64,000 bases of DNA from an uncultured Caldilineaceae bacterium (GTDB lineage: Bacteria > Chloroflexota > Anaerolineae > Caldilineales > Caldilineaceae), in the NCBI GenBank assembly GCA_951812725.1, contig OX638330.1, positions 2,108,001-2,172,000 of the forward strand. Direction: 5' to 3'. The notes beneath the pieces are model-generated. The model was given only the letters and a program-made list of their open reading frames with translations. It ran no database searches and was not told the DNA's origin. The translations under genes were made by a program, and so were the position numbers. This document shows positions 46,172 to 54,204 of this stretch, in pieces (position 1 is the stretch's first letter; the number at the start of each line of letters is the position of its first letter).

Positions 46172-46302
46172 CCATGTCACCCCAGAAAATTCAGCCCATC
46201 ACGCTATCCCCTCCGACTGTCAAAAGATCCGAACTGGCGGCTCGACAAAACGACATGGCGGAAGATTTAGTTATGGAAGTGCGTAGAGCATTCTACCCCT
46301 AA
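46162..46302 (+). CDS. Small hypothetical ORF overlapping the broken gene
   Basis: This 46-residue frame starts at ATG 46162, ten bases before the preceding stop. It reads MPIAMSPQKIQPITLSPPTV and ends DLVMEVRRAFYP. It could be a downstream overlapping gene of the broken ORF or its continuation after a frameshift. No ribosome binding site of note is present. Confidence 0.3.
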   Translation: MPIAMSPQKIQPITLSPPTVKRSELAARQNDMAEDLVMEVRRAFYP

Positions 46303-46350
46303 CTTCCCCTTTACACAGATCAAGAAAGCTCACAACATCAGGGGTTTGCC

Positions 46351-46650
46351 ATGGCACGCACACATCCCGACAGAAGGGCGAAACTTCTCTACGCCCTCAA
46401 CACGCCAGGCGCGAACTTCCAAAGATGCGCTCAGTGTAACGCGTCTGAGGGAAACGCTTCGGACTTACACACGGTTACCCAGGTGCCGGTCTCTTTCAAT
46501 GTAATACTCGATCAAGAACCAAGGGACGAACGGGACAGAGCCGGGACTACTGTTCTTGGGGGGAGCAGACAACGCAGGACGGAACGAGCAGTCATCGTTT
46601 GCCGCCGATGCGGGTTCGTTACAACATTCGATTTCAAAATCTTAGAATAA
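46351..46650 (+). CDS. Small hypothetical protein with two CxxC zinc knuckles
   Basis: This 99-residue protein has CAQC near residue 26 and CRRC near residue 85, the spacing of a small zinc-binding fold. The N-terminus is basic (MARTHPDRRAKLLYALN) and the middle holds VTQVPVSFNVILDQEPRDERDRAG. It was not recognised. An AGGGG precedes the ATG. It lies in the island between the IS relic and repeat copies H and C, with slightly lower GC than the core genes. Confidence 0.5.
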   Translation: MARTHPDRRAKLLYALNTPGANFQRCAQCNASEGNASDLHTVTQVPVSFNVILDQEPRDERDRAGTTVLGGSRQRRTERAVIVCRRCGFVTTFDFKILE

Positions 46651-47086
46651 CACATTTAAGTACTCCCCAAACCAAACTCCACAACCCACCCCGCCTCATT
46701 CCGTCTTGCCACCCGCCGTTGCGAAATCGGACAATATGATGTAAATCGTTCCCCTCAGGCCAACCCTACCCCCGATTTTGCCCGCCCTCTTGCGCAGCGG
46801 TATGATTGTCTCCACTGGACAAACTATCTGACTCACATTAAGGGTCAACTAATGCTTGCACGCGTTTTTCTGTGTTTGTCATATCATTCCTCAAATCAAG
46901 CCCGTTGGCTAACTTTAGATATGAATTCGTTATTTTGAACAGGATGCTCCAAATATCAACGAAACCTAGAATTCAGTTCTTAGTTTTTGGTGAACTGCGA
47001 ACGGCAGTGGTCAGTGGCTCGAGACTGCAAGTGGGGGAGAAGACACTGTTGGCTAGACACGGTGCCGGGGAAGAGTGAGCAAGGCG
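46651..47086. other. Low-GC non-coding stretch of the scrap island
   Basis: About 430 bp with lower GC than the surroundings and no supportable gene. It ends in TTAGTTTTTGG-type sequence that recurs at about 47130, just before repeat copy C. Confidence 0.4.
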
Positions 47087-47119
47087 GCTAGCCAGGGCGG
47101 GGCGTTGCGGGGGCGCGGA
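47087..47119. repeat. Dispersed structured repeat, copy H (core fragment)
   Basis: This short fragment contains TAGCCAGGGCGGGGCGTTGC and GGGGGCGCGGA; 31 nt are identical to the end of copy E. It lies 22 bp before the full-length copy C, so two copies of different type are in tandem here. Confidence 0.7.
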
Positions 47120-47140
47120 AATGCAGTTTTTAGTTTTTGG

Positions 47141-47414
47141 GTAACTACTAAGCCACAGTAGTTGACCAGCCAGTCATCCTTGGGAGCATTCAGGCTCTTG
47201 GTGACGCAACTGGTGTACAGCGACCGCCATGCTCGCCAGCCGACACGTTGGGAAGAAGGCACACGGTCGGTGAGGGATGGTTTTGTAGGGGGGCGTTGCG
47301 GGGGCGCAGCCCCTGCACAAGGGAGGGCGCTTGCGCCCGACCGCCCAGAATACATCAGTGAAGGGAGAAAGCGCGACTTGGCTCGCCTCGGTCAGGGTTG
47401 CGAATCTGTTGCGG
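47141..47414. repeat. Dispersed structured repeat, copy C (full length)
   Basis: About 274 bp, the closest relative of copy A. The core is 47291-47346: P1 GGGCG/CGCCC and P2 identical to copy A. P3 is GGGCGC TT GCGCCC, where copy A has GGCCGC TT GCGGCC; both arms have changed together. It ends about 100 bp before the BtrH-like gene. Confidence 0.85.
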
Positions 47415-47517
47415 AAGGGAAGTTCCGTGACGACTATGTCTCTCTTTCGCCATTGCCGCCGTCCGATCGGGTATGATGGGGGCAACTCCAGCCATCAGAT
47501 TTCGAAGGAATGCAGGT

Positions 47518-48723
47518 ATGCCAACGCTTACAGAGTACAGCCAGTTTGAGGGAATTCACTGGGATACGGGCACAGTTCGCAACTACTACGACTTTGGCGG
47601 GGTGAAGGCGCCGCATACGGGAAAACCCTATTCCGAAGCCCTGCTAATGGGTATCAGCGGGGGCGCGGTGTTAGGACATTTCGTTTTCGCATATAAGGGT
47701 ATTGACCCCCACGCGCGCATTCTTACCCGGAACACATTTGACCCGATGGAAACGATGTTGCAGCGCCTGGGCGCGGTACAGGAGTTGCGGCAGACGCCGA
47801 GCCCAGATAGGGCAGTCGGCAACCTTGTAGACACACTGGAGAATGGCACGCCGGCCATTACCTGGGTTGACGCGCAGAGCCTTCCTTACGACCCGCAACC
47901 GTACGAATTTGAGTTCCCGCATATGCTGCCGGTTGTAGTCTATGGGTTTGACGAAGAGGCGGACGAGGTCTTGATTGCCGACCGAGCGCGTGTGCCGCTA
48001 AGCGTTTCGACCGGCCAGCTGGCGGCAGCGCGAGCGAAGGTGAAAAAGTTCAGGCACCGGATCATGACGCTGGAGGTGCCGGACGCCGATATGCTTCCGG
48101 AGGCAGTGCAAGCGGGAATCCGTTTCAGTATACAGTTGTATACGGACAAGCCGCCGAAGGGCGCCCGCCACAATTTCGGCTTTGCGGCTTTTGAGCGTTG
48201 GGCCGATGCGCTGCGAAAGCCGAAGATGCGGAGCAGCTGGGAGAAGGAGTTTCCGCGCGGGCGCAAGATGTTCGCCGGCTTGGAATCAGTCTTCGGCGAC
48301 ACGCATACTTTCGGCAAAGAGGGTTTCGCCGAAAGGGACATGTTCGCTGCGTTTCTTGAAGAGGCCGCTGAAATTCTGGAGCGGCCAGCATTGCGAGAAG
48401 CGGCTGAACAGTTTCGTGCGAGCGCCGATGCCTGGCAGGAGCTTGGCTTGGTGCTCTTGCCGGATAGCGTGCCGGTTTGGGCCGAGGCGCGCAATCTGAT
48501 GTTGGAAAATCAGAGGCTCTTCCTGGAGCAAGGGGGCGCAGCCATTGAGGAAGGGCGTGCTAACGCTGACCGTCTGATCGGGATTCGACGCCAGATGGAG
48601 ACGGACTTTCCGCTCTCTGAGGAAGAGGTGGTCTCTTTCAGAGAGGAGATAGCGGCACAGGTGCTGAAGATCAGCGCGATCGAGGAAAAGGCCGTTGCGG
48701 CGATGAAGGAGGCGATGGCGTAG
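47518..48723 (+). CDS. BtrH N-terminal-like/DUF4872 protein
   Basis: This 401-residue protein has an N-terminal region matching the BtrH_N pattern (C39-peptidase-like fold): EGIHWDTGTVRNYY, then PYSEALLMGISGGAVLGHFVF. A DUF4872-like helical part follows (about 190-370). BtrH transfers an acyl group in butirosin biosynthesis, but most relatives are of unknown function. Family members usually have HC at the position where this protein has HW (His-Trp), so the nucleophile appears absent. The ATG at 47518 follows GAAGGA; an earlier frame to 47473 is unnecessary. No biosynthetic cluster surrounds it. Confidence 0.7.
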   Translation: MPTLTEYSQFEGIHWDTGTVRNYYDFGGVKAPHTGKPYSEALLMGISGGAVLGHFVFAYKGIDPHARILTRNTFDPMETMLQRLGAVQELRQTPSPDRAVGNLVDTLENGTPAITWVDAQSLPYDPQPYEFEFPHMLPVVVYGFDEEADEVLIADRARVPLSVSTGQLAAARAKVKKFRHRIMTLEVPDADMLPEAVQAGIRFSIQLYTDKPPKGARHNFGFAAFERWADALRKPKMRSSWEKEFPRGRKMFAGLESVFGDTHTFGKEGFAERDMFAAFLEEAAEILERPALREAAEQFRASADAWQELGLVLLPDSVPVWAEARNLMLENQRLFLEQGGAAIEEGRANADRLIGIRRQMETDFPLSEEEVVSFREEIAAQVLKISAIEEKAVAAMKEAMA

Positions 48724-48748
48724 TTTTTGACGTTTCGGCAGACGTCTT

Positions 48749-50032
48749 CTAAGGGACAGCGACCTGCTCCTGGTTGCCGTCGACCTGGCGCAGGCCGGGG
48801 AGAGTAATGGCGACTGCCGCCACCAGTAGCGCCGCGACTGCGACTTCACCGCCGACGGCAAGGGGCGCGCCCCATGCGTCGGCCAGCAGGCCGGTCTGGA
48901 GTCGACCAAATGGTCCGGCGCCGATTGCGACGGCAATGGCTCCCATGGCCTGGCCCCTTCTCTCGTCGGCGGCTGAAAGCAGCACGATTGAACTCTGCAT
49001 GATTCCGAAGCAGGCATGACCCATCCCCACCACCAGCAGTAGCGCCCAAGAGACCGCGAAAACGGAACTGGCTGTAAAGGAAAGCAGGGCAAGGCAGTGC
49101 AGGAGGGTGCCGGCGATGAATATCCATCCCGCGCTGGCATAGCGCCTGGCCCAGTTGACCAGAAACAGGCCGACAACGTTACCGATACCGACGGCCGCGC
49201 CAAGATAGCCTAGCCCCACCGGTCCCAGATCCAAGACATCGCGGGCAAATACGGGGAGGAAGTTCATATAGGGGAAGGCCAGCATGTTCATGATCATCGT
49301 GATCAGTGTTACGGCAAGAATGGACTGATTCTGACGCACGTAACGCACACTGTCCCGGATCTGCGCCAGGGGGGAGGCGCTGGAGGGCGAGGAGGTATGG
49401 GGTATCGGCTGTCGCGAGAGCGCGCGCAGGAGAAGAAGCGAGGCGGCTGAAAGCAGGCTCAGTGCCAGGAAACAGCCCAGAACATTGAGGGCGTCGAGCA
49501 CGAGACCGGCAAGCAGAGGGCCCAAGGCGCGGGCGACGCTCATGCCCAGATTCTCCAGCATGAGAGCGTCAATGACGCGAGGGCGGCCGACCAGGTCGGG
49601 TATCAGCGCGCGGCGGGTCGGCCAGTCCATGGCCCAGGCGCAGCCGAGCGCCAGTGAAATTGCGACGAGGTGCCAGAGAGAGAGCAAGCCTGTTGCCAGC
49701 AGTAGCGCAACCGTCGCATACATGCAGAATGTCAGCGTTTGTGCGGCGATGATGAGGGGGCGGCGACCGATTCGATCGGACATAAGGCCGCCAAAGCCAC
49801 CGACGAGCAGTGAGGGAATGGAACGGCAGAAGCCGACCAGGCCGACCATGCCGGCGGAGTCGGTCAACTCCAGCACGAGCCAGCCCAGTACGATCATCTC
49901 CATATAGTGGGCCAGCCACCAGAGCGTGCTGGATCCCAGGAGAAGGCTGTAGTCGGTATTCGCCAGAGTTGCGCGGACGCCAGATGACGGACTGAGCAGG
50001 CGATTGTAACGCGCGTAGAGATCAGTCCACAT
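48749..50032 (-). CDS. MFS exporter, EntS/MFS_3 type
   Basis: This 427-residue protein has about 12 hydrophobic helices and the major facilitator motif A-like loop GLMSDRIGRRPLI between helices 2 and 3. The pattern resembles the EntS-like MFS_3 group that exports siderophores and drugs. The substrate is unknown. A charged central loop (about 210-235, Ser/Pro-rich) divides the two halves. Its start overlaps the end of the S9 peptidase gene by 11 bp, so the two are cotranscribed. Confidence 0.9.
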   Translation of the reverse strand: MWTDLYARYNRLLSPSSGVRATLANTDYSLLLGSSTLWWLAHYMEMIVLGWLVLELTDSAGMVGLVGFCRSIPSLLVGGFGGLMSDRIGRRPLIIAAQTLTFCMYATVALLLATGLLSLWHLVAISLALGCAWAMDWPTRRALIPDLVGRPRVIDALMLENLGMSVARALGPLLAGLVLDALNVLGCFLALSLLSAASLLLLRALSRQPIPHTSSPSSASPLAQIRDSVRYVRQNQSILAVTLITMIMNMLAFPYMNFLPVFARDVLDLGPVGLGYLGAAVGIGNVVGLFLVNWARRYASAGWIFIAGTLLHCLALLSFTASSVFAVSWALLLVVGMGHACFGIMQSSIVLLSAADERRGQAMGAIAVAIGAGPFGRLQTGLLADAWGAPLAVGGEVAVAALLVAAVAITLPGLRQVDGNQEQVAVP

Positions 50033-51905
50033 CTGGCTCTATCAGCCCCAGAACACGGTAGGCGAATTTCAGATGGGCTTCCTGAATGCGCTCGGCAGTG
50101 GCGGCAGTTCCAAAGCCATGGCCGGAGTCGAGCCAGAACAGGGTGAAGTCCTTGTTCAACTCATCCATTGTGCGGGCGAACCGCTCCATTTGGCGAGGCG
50201 TGGCGCGGCTGTCGTGTTGTCCCTGGAAAATCATTAAGGGGGCCTGAATGGCTGCTGCGTGGGTGAGAGGAGAACGGGAGCGGTAGAGTTCCGGCTTTTG
50301 TTGGGGCGTGCCGTCAAAGATCATGTGTGCCCAGCCCTTCATGGCGGCCGAAGAGTCCTCGTAATTCAATGTCCAATCGACAATTGCCACTGGCGCCACG
50401 CCGCCGGCCCAGTGATCGGGCGCTTGCGATAGTGCCCATACCGTTAGAAACCCGCCGTATGATCCTCCCTCAAGTAGAATCTGGTCCGGATGTGCGATCC
50501 CTTGATCGATCAGCCAGCGGCGGGCGGCGAGCATGTCCTGCAGTTCCCAGTGGCCGACGTCGCCGTTGATCTTTTCCTGGAAGGCGCGGCCGAAGCCGGT
50601 AGAGCCGCGGTAGTTCACGGTCAGGAAGGCGAAGCCGTGGTCAAGCCCAGCCTGACTGGTGGCGTCGAAGTTGTTGGAGACGGCGCCGCTGGGCCCGCCA
50701 TGGACGTGCAGCACGGTAGGGAAGGGTCCTTCTGACGCGTCTGAACTGGAGGGGAGACCCAACCAGGCCTGAACGGAGACGCCGTCGGAACTTGGGAATG
50801 TGACCGAGCGCCATGGTTGGCCGGGCGGGCAGTCGGTGGGGGGTAGTACCGGCGTTGGAGGACCGGTTGCTGTCAGCGAGAGCAGCCTGGGGGGATGGGA
50901 GGCGTCGCTCCATTGGGCCCAGACGGTGTCATCGGGCGCGAAAAAGGAGGCGGACGTTCCGGTGTGGAATGTCCCGCTGCGGCCTCTGAACGTGCCGGGC
51001 AGATGTTGAAGCGGGAGGAGATCGCTTTCAGCCAGGTCGAAGACGAACAGGCCTTGGTGGTCATCGGTCTTTGTCTGCACCAGGATTTTGTTGCCGTCGG
51101 GCGACCAGTCCAGGGGCAGAGCGGATCCCGTTGCGGAGGGCATGGCCAGGTCGCAACGGTCACCAGCACGCGGGTCCCATAGCAGCGGCTGGAGCGCTCC
51201 GCCTGCTGTTGTAGTGGCGAGCAGACGGTCGTCGCCGGCCAAAGGTGAGAATTGGACTGGTTCGACGCTGTAGTCGGCGCCGTCCCAAAGCTCGGCCACC
51301 CGTTCACCGGAAGCTGTATCGAAGACTAGGGTGGTATAGCGGCGGCTGTGGGGCGCACGCATCGTTGACTTGACTGCCAGAAGGCTGCCATCATGTGACA
51401 GATGACAGGCCCAGGTTTCCTGCGTGTCAGAGTAGACGAGTCGCGGGGGAGAAAAGGATCCGTCTGCGTACAGATCGAGGCAGTAGAACCAGTAGCGGTT
51501 TTCGTAAACTGCGTCGAAGGCCAGGCAGGCGCCGTCGCGGCTGATGTCGAAGCCGCGCAAAGTATAGATGGGCAGCAGCGGGGTGAGATCGACGGGAGGC
51601 CCGCCTGCATAGGGAATGCGTGCGATGTGGCCCAGTTCACTGCCCTTTTCGTCCTGCAGGAAGTACAGGAAGTCGCCGGCAGGATCCAACCAAGCGTAAG
51701 ACGGCGTTTCGTCAGGTTGTGTTAATGTTCGCAAGCCGCCTGTGGGGATGTCCCAGGCGTAGAAGCGGCGTTGCGGGCCATCCAAGTTGCCGTGGACGAT
51801 CCCACGCGACGGGTTTTCGGGCGCGACATAGACGCTGCTGAGAGTGTTACAACGGAAGCGCTGTCTCCACGCGGCGCCGTCCTCAAGGTGGATTGGGGAG
51901 GTCAT
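50022..51905 (-). CDS. S9-family serine peptidase (acylaminoacyl/prolyl oligopeptidase-like)
   Basis: This 627-residue protein has an N-terminal beta-propeller (about 20-370, blades with WSPDG-type motifs) and a C-terminal alpha/beta hydrolase domain. The nucleophile Ser lies in GGSYGGFL (about 479), and the catalytic His in DSGHGFG (about 596). The Asp probably lies in the GQHDSRATPRQ segment. No signal peptide is visible. Such enzymes cleave short peptides or acyl-peptides. It is the first gene of a two-gene operon with an MFS exporter, so processing and export of a small peptide-like compound is possible, by inference. Confidence 0.92.
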   Translation of the reverse strand: MTSPIHLEDGAAWRQRFRCNTLSSVYVAPENPSRGIVHGNLDGPQRRFYAWDIPTGGLRTLTQPDETPSYAWLDPAGDFLYFLQDEKGSELGHIARIPYAGGPPVDLTPLLPIYTLRGFDISRDGACLAFDAVYENRYWFYCLDLYADGSFSPPRLVYSDTQETWACHLSHDGSLLAVKSTMRAPHSRRYTTLVFDTASGERVAELWDGADYSVEPVQFSPLAGDDRLLATTTAGGALQPLLWDPRAGDRCDLAMPSATGSALPLDWSPDGNKILVQTKTDDHQGLFVFDLAESDLLPLQHLPGTFRGRSGTFHTGTSASFFAPDDTVWAQWSDASHPPRLLSLTATGPPTPVLPPTDCPPGQPWRSVTFPSSDGVSVQAWLGLPSSSDASEGPFPTVLHVHGGPSGAVSNNFDATSQAGLDHGFAFLTVNYRGSTGFGRAFQEKINGDVGHWELQDMLAARRWLIDQGIAHPDQILLEGGSYGGFLTVWALSQAPDHWAGGVAPVAIVDWTLNYEDSSAAMKGWAHMIFDGTPQQKPELYRSRSPLTHAAAIQAPLMIFQGQHDSRATPRQMERFARTMDELNKDFTLFWLDSGHGFGTAATAERIQEAHLKFAYRVLGLIEPDVD

Positions 51906-52168
51906 TGGTATTCTCGTAGTTTGGAGAGAGAGGTCCGGCCCTGCATAACTTTGCAGCGAGAGTCGCCTGGGACATACGTTCGGCGATTTGGGTAAGGCGA
52001 GACAGGAACGGCGAAATCAGCCCGCGGGACGTGTTGCGGGCGCCAGCAGGTCGGGCTGTTGTGAAGAATTGTACATGGGCTTTTGCGCATGTGCAACGGA
52101 ACCTAAAATGCCGGGCGGCCCGGTTTTGCAGGACATAGCAGTTGATACCTGGTTCGGCAGATGCCATA

Positions 52169-54004
52169 ATGGAATGGATGAACGGAAAACTCGGAGTTCG
52201 ATGGCTAAGAGACAGTCTTTGGGAGCGCGGCGAACTGCTGTATGTTCTGGTGATCGCGGTGGCTGCCGGGATTCTCCGCTTCTACAGGATCGACGAGAAG
52301 AGCATCTGGTTGGACGAGGCGTTCAGTCTTTGGATCGCGCGCCACAGTATCTGGGAGGGTTGGCGCTGGCTGATAGAGGTTGACCAGCACCCTCCTTTTT
52401 ACTATAGCCTACTGCACTATTGGATTTGGTTGTTCGGGCCGCTGGAGGGAGCAGTACGGACGCTTTCGGCGCTGGCCTCGACGCTGACCGTGCCAGTTTT
52501 CTACGCGGGGTGCCGACGGTTGGTCGACCGCCAGACGGCAGCGATTGCGGTGGGAATCCTGGCCGTGTCGCCTTTTCACGTGCAGTTCGGCCAGGAAACG
52601 CGCATGTACGCGCTGCTTACGCTTGAAGTGGCTTTCGTCATCTATTTCCTGGGACGATTGGTTACGAGCCGGGTTCCGAGGGGCCGCGATTGGGTAGGAC
52701 TTGCGGTAGCCCAGGCCGCGGTCATGCTGACCCACAATACGGCTGCGGTCTATCTGCCGCTGGCGCTGAATGCGGCAGCCGGGTTGATCTTTCTGCTGTT
52801 TCCTTCAGGGATTGGGAGGGACGGGGGCGACGGGCAGGAGAGGGGAGCGCGAGCGGAAGCCGAGGCTGTGGACGGTTCGCCGACGGGCGCTGGTGAGATG
52901 CCGACGCCGGGGCTGGGAGCAGTTTCGAGCGCTGATGCGAGGAAGGCTGAAACTGATGCTTTCTGGCTCAATTGGATCAGGTTTCAAGGGCTGGCTGTCC
53001 TGCTGTGGCTACCGTGGGCGGTGCCATTTGTCATCCAGGTAATCGACGTTGGCTCGGGTTTCTGGTTGCCTCCGCCTTGGCCAAACCTGGTGCTGGACAC
53101 GTTTCGTAACTTTCATTTCGCTTTTCTGCCAACGGACCTGCCCTGGCGCCCTGCGGGAATGTGGGGATATTCTGTTCTGGCCTTCATCGGGTTGGTTGGC
53201 CTGGTTGCGGGGCGAGGCTGGGTGGCGAAAGAGATGCGATGGCTGCGACCGGGCGGCAGAGGACAGCGATCTGAGACCACCACGGGTTCTGTATCGTACG
53301 CAGACAGCGACAGGGCTGCGATTCTAATCTTCTCTCTGTTTGCGATTCCCCACATTGTGGCTTTCGTAGTGAGTCTTCGCAGCCCGATCTATGCGGAGCG
53401 CCCCCTGATATGGACAACGCTGCCATACTTAATGCTGGTTGCGGCTGGCATACGCGTTCTTGGAGGCCCGTTGAAGCAGGGTCTAAGGGTGGTTTTCGAA
53501 CTTCGTCGCGGGGTCAGCATTGCAGGGCTGGTGTCCTTCGTGCGTGTAGGCGCGCAGGTCGCTATCCTGGCGGCCATTCTTGTTCTGAGCGGACTTTCCT
53601 TAAACGGATACTATTTCTGGTTTCAGAAGGAAGGGTGGGACAAAGCTGCTTCCTATGTTGCAGAGGTGGTGGAGCCGGCGGACATGATCGTTTTCAACGC
53701 CACGTGGGTTCAGATTCCTTTCGAATACTACTACGAGCGATACGAGCTCGACACGGTATTGAAAGGACTACCTGTCGACCTTTTTGACAGGGGGGAATTG
53801 GAGCCGAGGATGGAGGAGGGCGACGTTGCACGGATCCGGGAGATGCTTGCCGGCCGCGAGCAGGTCTGGCTGGTCTACTCCCACAACTGGTACTCCGACC
53901 CGGAAGGAATCATTCCGCGCGAGTTGGGTAGGATTTTTGGAGAGTCCGAGCAGGCGGAGTTTACAGGGATCCAGATTATCCGCTATGCGGGAAGAAGGGA
54001 ATGA
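52169..54004 (+). CDS. GT39/ArnT-like polytopic glycosyltransferase
   Basis: This 611-residue membrane protein has about 10-12 hydrophobic helices. The first extracytoplasmic loop carries the catalytic Asp-Glu of GT-C enzymes in SIWLDEAFSLW. It also has DQHPPFYYSLLHYW and QETRMYALL, typical of the ArnT/PMT group that uses polyprenyl-phosphate sugars. A long hydrophilic insertion (about 212-255) and a soluble C-terminal region (after about 480) are present. The acceptor is unknown. ATG at 52169 is chosen; TTG at 52142 and ATG at 52178 are alternatives. Confidence 0.88.
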   Translation: MEWMNGKLGVRWLRDSLWERGELLYVLVIAVAAGILRFYRIDEKSIWLDEAFSLWIARHSIWEGWRWLIEVDQHPPFYYSLLHYWIWLFGPLEGAVRTLSALASTLTVPVFYAGCRRLVDRQTAAIAVGILAVSPFHVQFGQETRMYALLTLEVAFVIYFLGRLVTSRVPRGRDWVGLAVAQAAVMLTHNTAAVYLPLALNAAAGLIFLLFPSGIGRDGGDGQERGARAEAEAVDGSPTGAGEMPTPGLGAVSSADARKAETDAFWLNWIRFQGLAVLLWLPWAVPFVIQVIDVGSGFWLPPPWPNLVLDTFRNFHFAFLPTDLPWRPAGMWGYSVLAFIGLVGLVAGRGWVAKEMRWLRPGGRGQRSETTTGSVSYADSDRAAILIFSLFAIPHIVAFVVSLRSPIYAERPLIWTTLPYLMLVAAGIRVLGGPLKQGLRVVFELRRGVSIAGLVSFVRVGAQVAILAAILVLSGLSLNGYYFWFQKEGWDKAASYVAEVVEPADMIVFNATWVQIPFEYYYERYELDTVLKGLPVDLFDRGELEPRMEEGDVARIREMLAGREQVWLVYSHNWYSDPEGIIPRELGRIFGESEQAEFTGIQIIRYAGRRE

Positions 54005-54015
54005 AGAGTATTCCC

Positions 54016-54090
54016 AGTAACTGAGCCGCATACAGTGTGTTTCTTTACCAACTCTTCATCTTCGCCGCCATTCAGGCTATACAATGGCAG
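54016..54090. repeat. Dispersed structured repeat, copy G (left-end fragment)
   Basis: AGTAACTGAGCCGCATACAG followed by TACCAACTCTTCATCTTCG matches the left ends of copies D and E. The core is absent. It starts 12 bp after the glycosyltransferase stop codon, at the junction with the convergent mannosyltransferase-like gene. Confidence 0.6.
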
Positions 54091-54204
54091 AGGTTAGGGG
54101 CGAGGGGTTAGGACAGGGAGTCAGTTGGGGCTGAGTAGTTACGAATTTTGGAATTTGACACTGGAGGTGATGATTTTCACAGCCTGGCTTGGGCGGGCCA
54201 GGCT

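Noticed and set aside
45993..46286. 97-residue ORF in the scrap island
   Set aside because: It lies out of frame with the better coding-like frame 45794-46171 over the same bases, and has no ribosome binding site.
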